64,000 nucleotides of DNA from SZAS-79 sp963844255 (GTDB lineage: Bacteria > Pseudomonadota > Gammaproteobacteria > Burkholderiales > SG8-39): NCBI GenBank assembly GCA_963844255.1, contig CAWJNP010000087.1, positions 124,001 to 188,000 on the forward strand, given 5' to 3'. Below, in pieces: positions 57,523-64,000 of this stretch; the stretch's first letter is position 1; each line of letters starts with the position of its first letter. A program made the position numbers and the translations under genes. The notes below the pieces were generated by a model that saw only the letters and a program-made list of their open reading frames with translations, was not told the DNA's origin and did no database searches.

Positions 57523-58469
57523 GCGTCCCCTTTCTTCAGGACGTAGCGGCGCCACAGGCCGATGATTCCCTCGGGCGCACCGACCACGAAGACGACCAGC
57601 AGGACGCCGACGACCATCACGTTGAGTTCCGAGGAAATCGTCACCGTGACGACCTGCTGCACCGTGCCGAGCAGGAACGCGCCGATCACCGGGCCGATCC
57701 AGTGCGAGGTGCCGCCGATGATGGGCATCGCCAGCGCGGAGACCGAATAATTGAGGCTGAACGCGGAGGCCGGTTCGACGAAGCTCTGGTACATCGCCAG
57801 CGGCGCGCCGATCGCGCTCATCAGCGCGCCGGAGATTGCACAGGCGATCAGCTTGAGCCGCAGCGTCGGCACGCCGGCGCATTCGGCGGCTTCCTCGTTG
57901 TCGCGAATCGCGCGCAGGCCGCGCCCGATCCAGGAGGTCTGGACATAGCGCGCAGTGGCCACTGCGATGATGGCCAGGATCGCCGCCACCACGAAGATCA
58001 TCTTGGTATAGGAGTCGAAGGGTTCCAGCACCGGCGGGCGCATGATCTGGATGCCGGAGGCGCCGCCCACGAAGCGCCAGTTGTTGACCGTGGTCTCGAG
58101 GATGATCGCCACCGCCACCGTGGCGATCGAAAAGAAGATGCCGCGCAGCCGCAGGGTGAGCAGCCCGACCCCGCAACCCATGGCGGCGCCCACGACCGCC
58201 GCGGCGAGGATCTGCAACGGCAGCGGCGCATGGATGAACTTGATCAGCATCACGGCGATATAGGCACCGATCCCGAAGAAGGCGCTGGTGCCGAAATTGA
58301 CGTATCCGGCGTAGCCGCCAAGGATGTTCCATGCAGTTGCGAGCACCACGAACTGCAGGACGATGTAGGCCGCGAAAAAATAGTACTCGTTGTCGATGGT
58401 GAACGCCGCGAGCAGGGCGAGACCCAGCAGGACCGCCGCGCTGATCCAGAACAAGCCGCTGCGCTTCAT
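57519..58469 (-). CDS. livM: Branched-chain amino acid-type ABC transporter permease LivM
   Basis: A 316-residue permease with about ten hydrophobic segments. YAGYVNFGTSAFFGIGAY and AIRDNEEAAECAGVPTLRLK are LivM signatures, and GGTSHWIGPVIGAFLLGTVQ follows. It pairs with LivH to form the channel. It is 30 bases downstream of livH. Confidence 0.9.
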   Translation of the reverse strand: MKRSGLFWISAAVLLGLALLAAFTIDNEYYFFAAYIVLQFVVLATAWNILGGYAGYVNFGTSAFFGIGAYIAVMLIKFIHAPLPLQILAAAVVGAAMGCGVGLLTLRLRGIFFSIATVAVAIILETTVNNWRFVGGASGIQIMRPPVLEPFDSYTKMIFVVAAILAIIAVATARYVQTSWIGRGLRAIRDNEEAAECAGVPTLRLKLIACAISGALMSAIGAPLAMYQSFVEPASAFSLNYSVSALAMPIIGGTSHWIGPVIGAFLLGTVQQVVTVTISSELNVMVVGVLLVVFVVGAPEGIIGLWRRYVLKKGDA

Positions 58470-58499
58470 CGCGATCCGCTCATTGATTTCATCTTCCGC

Positions 58500-59375
58500 T
58501 CATCTGCCGAAGAGTCCCTGCGGCCGCAGGCCCAGCACGACCAGCAGCAGCCCGAAGGACACCGCGGGCGCCCAGGAGGCTCCGAACATGGTCAGAACGA
58601 TCGATTCGGAAATGCCCAGTATCAGCCCGGCGACCAGCGTGCCGCTCATGCTGCCCAGCCCTGCCAGCACGACGACGCAGAAGGTGCGTCCGATGTAGAT
58701 GCGGCCCATGCCGGGGTCCACCGGGCCGACGATGATCAGCAGCGCACCGGCGAGCGCCGCCACTGCGGTGGCGATGCCGAAGGCCCATTGCTTGATGCGC
58801 ACCGGATTCGCGCCCATCAGGCGCAGCGCAGGTTCGTCCTGCGCCACGGCCTTGATTGCGCGGCCGGTGAAGGTCTTCGAAAGGTAGAGCGTGAGCACGG
58901 TGGTCAGGATCAGTGCCATGCCGAACGCCACGAGCAGGCGCATCGGGATGCGCATTTCGCCCAGGCTCATGCTCTTGCCGATGTAGTCCGCCTCGACGAA
59001 GCGCTGGTCGACGCCGAACGCCAGGATCAGGCCGACTTCGACGATGAACGCGACGCCGAAAAAGAACGCGAGACCGCGCACGCCGGTGTCGCCGCCGCGT
59101 TTCTCGAAGGTTTCGTAGTAGAAACGGTAGACGAGGATCCCGAACACGAAGAAAACCGGCATCAGCGCGAGGCCTGAGAGGATCGGATCCCAGCCCATCT
59201 TGCCGCCCAGCAGGAATGTGCCGTAGGAACCGAGCACGACGAAGGCAGGATGGGCGATGTGCGGCACGTCGAGCAGGCCGAAGGACACCGACAGGCCGAT
59301 GCTGACCGCCGTGTAGAAGCAGCCGAGCAGCACCCCGAAGATGATCGCGTCGCCGAGCAGGTCAAGCGAGAACAC
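58500..59375 (-). CDS. livH: Branched-chain amino acid-type ABC transporter permease LivH
   Basis: A 291-residue permease with eight to nine membrane segments: CFYTAVSIGLSVSFGLLDVP at the start and FCVVVLAGLGSMSGTLVAGL near the end, typical of LivH. The usual NLAHG after the first helix is DVPHIAHPAF here. It follows livK after a gap holding a hairpin. Confidence 0.9.
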   Translation of the reverse strand: MFSLDLLGDAIIFGVLLGCFYTAVSIGLSVSFGLLDVPHIAHPAFVVLGSYGTFLLGGKMGWDPILSGLALMPVFFVFGILVYRFYYETFEKRGGDTGVRGLAFFFGVAFIVEVGLILAFGVDQRFVEADYIGKSMSLGEMRIPMRLLVAFGMALILTTVLTLYLSKTFTGRAIKAVAQDEPALRLMGANPVRIKQWAFGIATAVAALAGALLIIVGPVDPGMGRIYIGRTFCVVVLAGLGSMSGTLVAGLILGISESIVLTMFGASWAPAVSFGLLLVVLGLRPQGLFGR

Positions 59376-59409
59376 GCGGCACTCCGTCGTCGCAGTATCT
59401 GGTCACAGA

Positions 59410-59446
59410 AAGGAAAAGAAAGACGGCGCGGCAGGGCCGCGCCGTC
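59410..59446 (-). terminator. Attenuator-like hairpin between livK and livH
   Basis: On the minus strand GACGGCGCGGC and GCCGCGCCGTC form an 11-bp perfect stem with a three-base loop, followed by TTTCTTTTCC. This would end many transcripts after livK and explain higher expression of the binding protein than of the permeases. Confidence 0.7.
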
Positions 59447-59461
59447 GGATCGGCCGGGCGC

Positions 59462-60710
59462 CTACTTGTGCGCCTTGTCGAAGGGGATGACCTCGCCGTT
59501 CTTGTAGTTGGACGGGTACAGGATGACCTGCTTGCCTGCCTGGCGGAACTGCTCGACGTTCTTGTCGGCCACGCCACGGAACTGGATCATCGGCACGCTC
59601 GGTTTGGCTCGCTCGCCGTCGGCCGTAAAGGTGATCGGTCCGACGATGGTCTTCATCTCGTTCTTGTGCAGGTACTCGGCCAGCTTCTTGTGGTCGAGGC
59701 TCTTGGTGCCGGCGACTGCCTGCTCGAGCATCTGCCCGATCGCGTAGTTGAACGGCGGCAGGTAATAGCCGAGCGGATCGACCTTCGCTTCGGCCGCCTT
59801 GGCCGCATAGCGCGAGAGGAAATCCTTCACGCCGGGGAAGTCCATGCCGGGCACGTAGCTGTTGTAGTTCACGATGCCGTTCAGTTGCGATCCCAGCGAT
59901 TCCATGATCGGGGTGAACTGCAGGCCGACCATGCCGCCGCCGAACAGTTTCACCGACGAACCGACGCCGACCTCGTTGACCGCGCGCACGATCGCGACCG
60001 AATCACCCGGGTAGGAGGCAACGAACACCATGTCCGGCTTGGCCGCGCGGATGGCACGCAGCATCGAGGAGAAGTCCACCGTGTTGGGCGGATAGTTCTG
60101 TTCGTATACGATGTTCAACCCGAGCTTCTTGACCTGCCCCTTGGCACCGGTAGCGAGGTTCTGCGCGAATTCCTGGTCCGACGCAAGGATCGCGATGCTC
60201 TTCAGTTTGAGCGACTTGCTCGCCTGGAAATAGCCTTCGAACCAGCTTTCGGCGTCGCCCCAGGGCGCGTTGTTGAACCACATCGTGTGCTGCACCTTGT
60301 GGTTTACCTGGAACGAGAAGTTGCCCATGAGCAGCAGGTTGCGTTCCTTCACCAGCGGCAGCAGCGGCGCGGTCGGGTACGGTGGCATACGGGGCGATGA
60401 GCAGGTCGACCTTGTCGATGTCGAGCAGCTTGGTGTAGATCCCCGGGGTGTTGGCGGGATTACCCTGGTCGTCGAACGAGATCAGTTCGACCTTGCGCCC
60501 GAGCATGCCGCCCTTGGCGTTGACGTCGTCCTTCCACATGTTGAGTGCGAGCAGCGCCGCCTTGCCACCGGCGCCGAGCGGGCCGGTCTGCGGCATCGAC
60601 AGGCCGATCTTGATCGGCGCCTGCGCCTGCGCGAGCGGGGTGAATGCGATGGCCGACGCGAGCGCCGCGAAAGCAGCGGCGAATGCCGACAGCAATTGTC
60701 TTATTTTCAT
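59462..60710 (-). CDS. livK: ABC transporter periplasmic binding protein LivK/LivJ-like, one frameshift
   Basis: About 415 residues when one extra base in the GGG at 60375-60377 is skipped. Signal peptide MKIRQLLSAFAAAFAALASA is cleaved near AQAQA-PI. The mature protein has IKIGLSMPQTGPLGAGGKAA, FDDQGNPANTPGIYTKLLD and the C-terminal ligand-binding lobe, as in periplasmic amide/branched-chain amino-acid receptors. It is the first gene of the liv operon, 133 bases from the divergent luciferase-like gene. Confidence 0.9.
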
Positions 60711-60843
60711 GATTGTCTCCTCCTCAAGAGTGAATCAAAGCCATGCTGACACGGGGGTTTCCTCCCTGTCAATCGGAGAGGGATGTGCTATAGACGCTGC
60801 GTTCGATATTTTGCGGCCGCCCGGGCCGCGCAGAGGAGACCGC

Positions 60844-61938
60844 TTGAAGCTTGGAACATTCATGATGCCGCTGCACCCGCCCGGCCGCCTGCCGTGCGAA
60901 ACACTGGCGGAGGATCGCGAAGCGATACTGCTGGCCGACCGACTGGGTTTCTGCGAGGCCTACGTCGGCGAACACGTCACCGATCTCGCCGAGAACGTCA
61001 CCTCGTGCCTGATGTTCCTCGCCAGCCTTGCGCACGAAACCCGCCAGATCGTTCTTGGCAGCGGAACCATCAACATGCCGAACACCCATCCTGCGAGCGT
61101 TGCTGCGCAGGTGGCCATGCTCGACCACATGCTCGGCGGCCGTTTCATCATGGGCATCAGTCCCGGCGGCCTGATGTCGGATGCGGAGGTATTCGGCAAC
61201 TACGGAAAGGACCGCAATGAAATGTTTCTCGAGTGCATCAACATGGTGCTCGAGATCTGGAAGGGCAAGGCGCCCTACCGGTTGAGCGGAAAGCACTACA
61301 CAGTCAGCACGGAAAAGACGATGATTCCGGAGATCGGCCAGGGCAGCATCCTGCGGCCCTTCCAGCATCCGCATCCGCAGATCGTGGTCACCGCCGTGGC
61401 GCCGCATTCCCGGGGCGTGACCGAGGCGGCCAAGCGCGGCTGGCAGCCGATCTCGGCCAACTTCCTTCTTCCGGAGTGGGTGGCATCGCATTGGCCGCGT
61501 TATGCCGAGGGTCGGGAAGCAGTCGGCGCGGTGGCTAGCCCGGCCGAATGGCGGGTTGCGAAGTCGATCTTCGTCGCCGACGACGACGCGGTGGCCGAAC
61601 GTTACGGCCGGTCTCCGGAAGGCCCCTACCATTTCTACTTCAAGCAACTCGTGCGCAAGCTTGTCGGATTCGCAGGCCGCTCCAATCTGTTCAAGCTCGA
61701 ACAGAGCGAGCCGGACGAAAAAATCACGCCCGACTACGTGACCCGGAAGCTCGTGATCGCAGGCACGGTAAACAGCGTGGTCGACCAGATCCTTGCGTTC
61801 AGGAAGCAGACAGGTCCTTTCGGCACCTTGCTCTATCCCTGTCACGACTGGATGGATCCGGTTCTCGGCAGGCGCTCCATGCAGCTCATGGCGGAAGAAG
61901 TCATGCCGCGGGTGAACGCGGCGCTCGGAGAGGGTTAG
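60844..61938 (+). CDS. LLM class flavin-dependent oxidoreductase (luciferase-like)
   Basis: A 364-residue protein of the bacterial luciferase-like family that uses reduced FMN. LKLGTFMMPLHPPGRLPCET, CEAYVGEHVTDLAENVTSCL, LDHMLGGRFIMGISPGGLMS and a C-terminal IAGTVNSVVDQILAFRKQTG region match alkanesulfonate/limonene-type monooxygenases, and no F420-specific feature is evident. The start is a TTG preceded by GAGGAG, a strong ribosome binding site; no ATG fits the N-terminus. It is divergent from livK, so it may act on the imported substrate. Substrate unknown. Confidence 0.85.
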   Translation: MKLGTFMMPLHPPGRLPCETLAEDREAILLADRLGFCEAYVGEHVTDLAENVTSCLMFLASLAHETRQIVLGSGTINMPNTHPASVAAQVAMLDHMLGGRFIMGISPGGLMSDAEVFGNYGKDRNEMFLECINMVLEIWKGKAPYRLSGKHYTVSTEKTMIPEIGQGSILRPFQHPHPQIVVTAVAPHSRGVTEAAKRGWQPISANFLLPEWVASHWPRYAEGREAVGAVASPAEWRVAKSIFVADDDAVAERYGRSPEGPYHFYFKQLVRKLVGFAGRSNLFKLEQSEPDEKITPDYVTRKLVIAGTVNSVVDQILAFRKQTGPFGTLLYPCHDWMDPVLGRRSMQLMAEEVMPRVNAALGEG

Positions 61939-61950
61939 AGGCTCGGAACA

Positions 61951-61968
61951 GGGGAACCCAGGTTCCCC
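61951..61968. terminator. Hairpin between convergent genes
   Basis: GGGGAACC and GGTTCCCC pair perfectly around CA, between the luciferase-like gene and folA. There is no clear T tract, so it is a possible terminator only. Confidence 0.4.
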
Positions 61969-61981
61969 CCGTTACCGCTTC

Positions 61982-62521
61982 CTAGATCTTTTCGTATAGA
62001 ACGAAGTCGAACGCGGGGTCGTTCGCCGATTCGTGCGGCTTGCGTTGCGTTTCGCGGAACGCGCTGCGGTCCCAGTCCGGAAAGCGGGTGTCGCCCTCGT
62101 AATCCCTGCGGATTTCGGTCAGGACCAGTCCGTCGGCCAGCGGCAGCGCTGCCTTGTACAGTTCGCCGCCGCCGATCACGAAGACCACGTCTTCGCCGAT
62201 GCAGAAGGCGAGCGCTCCCGCAAGCGAAGAGGCAATGCTCACTCCCGCAATCTCCAATCCCGGGGTGCGGCTGACGACGATGTTCTCCCGTCCTGGCAGT
62301 GGTTTTCCGATCGACTCGTAGGTCTTGCGACCCATGATCACCGGGTGGCCGAGGGTCAGCGCCTTGAAGTGCTTCAGGTCTTCGGGCAGATGCCAGGGCA
62401 TGCGGTTGCCGGCGCCGATGATTCCGTTCGAGGCCACCGCGGCGACGAGGTATACCCGAGTATCGGGTGCGGCTGCCACTTCGCCGGGTGTGACATTCGT
62501 CCTGTCTGGTGATTCGACCAT
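61982..62521 (-). CDS. folA: Dihydrofolate reductase
   Basis: A 179-residue enzyme that reduces dihydrofolate with NADPH. VYLVAAVASNGIIGAGNRMP, then WHLPEDLKHFKALTLGHPVI and MGRKTYESIGKPLPGRENIV, and VVFVIGGGELYKAALPLADG are the standard motifs. The ATG at 62521 starts about 20 residues before the core, giving a short N-terminal extension (MVESPDRTNV). A TATAAT box lies 6 bases upstream of this ATG, so the transcript may have almost no leader. Divergent from the kinase gene with only 17 bases between starts. Confidence 0.93.
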   Translation of the reverse strand: MVESPDRTNVTPGEVAAAPDTRVYLVAAVASNGIIGAGNRMPWHLPEDLKHFKALTLGHPVIMGRKTYESIGKPLPGRENIVVSRTPGLEIAGVSIASSLAGALAFCIGEDVVFVIGGGELYKAALPLADGLVLTEIRRDYEGDTRFPDWDRSAFRETQRKPHESANDPAFDFVLYEKI

Positions 62522-62527
62522 CGTGCA

Positions 62528-62533
62528 ATTATA
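62528..62533 (-). promoter_or_regulatory. Candidate -10 box of folA
   Basis: Minus-strand TATAAT ends 6 bases before the folA ATG, which would place the transcription start at or next to the start codon (leaderless or near-leaderless mRNA). The -35 is poor. Confidence 0.4.
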
Positions 62534-62538
62534 GGACC

Positions 62539-64000
62539 ATGAGTTCGATAGCCACCGTGACCTCGATCCTGCCCCAGAGGAGCTTTCCGCGCTCGTTCCT
62601 GAAGCTGCTGGTGGCGGGTTTCCTGCTGTTCGCACTGCCGCTTGCCGGTGCGCTGATGTATTCGGCCTGGAGCACCGAGCGGCTGGCCGGGCAGGCCCAG
62701 AATGCGGTGTTCAGCGCGGCGCAGGCCGCACGCGGCAGCCGCGCGCTGGTCAACCGCGTGAGTTCGATCGAGCGCATCGCCCAGCAGATGCTGGTTTCGG
62801 CCGACCCGGAACTGCTCGCCGATTACGGGCGCGTCAGAAGGAGTTTCTCGCTGGTGTGCGGCGAGCTCAGCCAGTTGCCGCTGGATTCCGAGCAGCTCGC
62901 CGCGCTGAACCGCACCATCGACCTCGAGAGCCGGCTACACACGCTTCTCGAGGGCTCGCCACAGTCGAAACTCGACCCCCGCGTGGTCGGCGCGCGGGCG
63001 CGCGAGCTGGCCGACAGCGGCTACGAGGTGCTTGCGATCAGCTATGTGGTTGCCGACCGTGAGGTCGAGCGGCTGCGCGCCTCGGCCGAAGGCGTGCGCC
63101 AGCAGATGACGGTGCTGCTGTTCGTCGCGATCGCGCTCGCGCTGGCGATCGCGCTTGCGCTCACCCGGGTGATCGCGCGTCCCATCCGCCAGCTCGACGC
63201 GGCGATTCGGCAGCTCGGCAGCGCGGATTTCTCGCGTCCGATCCGCGTTGCCGGGCCAGACGACCTGCAGTACCTCGGCATGCGGCTGGACTGGCTGCGC
63301 CGTCGCCTGACCGAACTGGAGGCCCAGAGGAACCGCTTCCTCCGGCACGTATCGCACGAATTGAAGACGCCGCTCACCGCGCTGCGCGAAGGGGCGGAGT
63401 TGCTGCACGACGGCATCGGTGGGCCGCTGGCGCCCCAGCAGCGGCAGGTGGTCGGGATTCTGCGGGAGAACAGCATCAAGCTGCAGCGCATGATCGAGGA
63501 ACTGCTCGATTACCAGCGCGCCTTGCACGATGCGGCGACGCTCGAACGCAGGCCCGTGGCGCTTGCCACTCTGTTGCGCGAAGTTGCCGACGCCCATCTT
63601 CTCGAAGCGCAGGCAAAGCACCAGACGGTGGAACTCAGCGCGCGGCCGGCCCAGATCGAAGCCGATGGCGAGAAGCTGCGCACGGTGTTCGACAACCTGG
63701 TCGGCAACGCGCTCAAGTTCACACCCGAAGGCGGCCGCATCGAGCTCGTCCTCTCCGAAAAGAGCGACTCGGTCAGCGTCGAGGTCATCGACAACGGACC
63801 GGGCGTTCCGCCGGAGGAGAGGCGCTCGATCTTCGACACCTTCTTCCGCGGCCGCGCAAAGAGCGCCGGCCGGGTCGAGGGCAGCGGACTGGGGCTCGCA
63901 ATCGCGCGCGAATTCGTGCAGGCGCACGGCGGCACGATCGGCGTTGCTTCCGACAAGCGCGGGTCGCGCTTCAGCGTGGTCCTGCCGCGGCATGGCGCGG
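62539..64000 (+). CDS. Sensor histidine kinase, partial at the window end
   Basis: At least 487 residues, open at the right edge. Two membrane helices (~24-45 and ~190-215) enclose a periplasmic helical sensor region. A HAMP-like segment follows (ALTRVIARPIRQLDAAIRQL), then the H-box FLRHVSHELKTPLTALREGA with His273, the N-box DNLVGNALKFTPEGG, G1 VEVIDNGPGVPPEER and G2 SGLGLAIAREF. The layout resembles QseE/GlrK-type kinases of enteric and betaproteobacteria; the response regulator should lie just beyond 64000. Its ATG is 17 bases from the divergent folA start. Confidence 0.87.
   Translation, partial: MSSIATVTSILPQRSFPRSFLKLLVAGFLLFALPLAGALMYSAWSTERLAGQAQNAVFSAAQAARGSRALVNRVSSIERIAQQMLVSADPELLADYGRVRRSFSLVCGELSQLPLDSEQLAALNRTIDLESRLHTLLEGSPQSKLDPRVVGARARELADSGYEVLAISYVVADREVERLRASAEGVRQQMTVLLFVAIALALAIALALTRVIARPIRQLDAAIRQLGSADFSRPIRVAGPDDLQYLGMRLDWLRRRLTELEAQRNRFLRHVSHELKTPLTALREGAELLHDGIGGPLAPQQRQVVGILRENSIKLQRMIEELLDYQRALHDAATLERRPVALATLLREVADAHLLEAQAKHQTVELSARPAQIEADGEKLRTVFDNLVGNALKFTPEGGRIELVLSEKSDSVSVEVIDNGPGVPPEERRSIFDTFFRGRAKSAGRVEGSGLGLAIAREFVQAHGGTIGVASDKRGSRFSVVLPRHGA

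Overview
The window looks like a chromosomal segment of a G+C-rich betaproteobacterium, probably Burkholderiales-like. The main reason is gene order. The run panC, deoxynucleoside kinase, folK, pcnB, HAD phosphatase, hda, AI-2E-type permease and divergent purM is a typical betaproteobacterial block, and so is divergent metG/apbC followed by dcd and a large Orn/Lys/Arg decarboxylase. No rRNA, tRNA or CRISPR array was seen.

Layout. 1-3.7 kb: an FAD-dependent oxidoreductase and a gamma-glutamyltransferase-family enzyme. 3.7-10.7 kb: the housekeeping block of pantothenate, folate, RNA polyadenylation, replication control and purine genes. 10.7-19.8 kb: a lower-G+C defence island. It holds a two-gene CBASS operon (patatin phospholipase effector plus CD-NTase) and a ~1986-residue transglutaminase-like/DUF4011/SF1 helicase/Vsr-like nuclease/DUF3320 protein. 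It is bounded by two related 71-bp direct repeats that share an identical 18-bp palindromic core, and it encodes no recombinase. 19.8-28 kb: a DMT-family transporter, dnaE, an ACP/acyl-adenylating/acyltransferase fusion and a glyoxalase II-like hydrolase, then a ~145-bp MITE-like repeat. 28-33 kb: divergent genes for an oxamate carbamoyltransferase (AllF/G/H, formerly FdrA/YlbE/YlbF) and a carbamate kinase, then a pilin-like protein. 33.6-43 kb: a hydrogenase-4-like membrane complex that has lost all four NiFe-ligand cysteines, lying directly downstream of metG. 43-50.4 kb: apbC, a GST, a secreted protein, a substrate-binding protein, a Phd/VapC-type toxin-antitoxin pair, dcd and the decarboxylase. 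50.5-61.9 kb: catabolic and transport genes, including a flavin-dependent oxygenase-like protein, a VOC protein, a three-subunit molybdenum hydroxylase, a complete branched-chain amino-acid-type ABC transporter (livFGMHK) and a luciferase-like monooxygenase. 61.9-64 kb: folA and a sensor histidine kinase cut by the window end.

How the genes fit together. The carbamoyltransferase and carbamate kinase form one plausible route: oxalurate plus phosphate gives oxamate and carbamoyl phosphate, and the latter yields ATP, CO2 and ammonia. The GGT-family protein near the left end resembles oxamate amidohydrolase (HpxW) and could continue that route, though this is inference. The liv transporter and molybdenum hydroxylase look like uptake and oxidation of an unknown organic substrate.

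A striking property of the sequence is about 32 single-base insertions (and one deletion) that break otherwise well-conserved genes: 13 insertions in dnaE alone, others in metG, apbC, the decarboxylase, allK and more. Every insertion I could place is compatible with an exact codon boundary, and most insert G in the sense strand whichever strand the gene is on. Essential genes are affected, so assembly or base-call error is the likeliest cause, but the phase regularity is unusual. Genes so affected are listed over their full inferred span.
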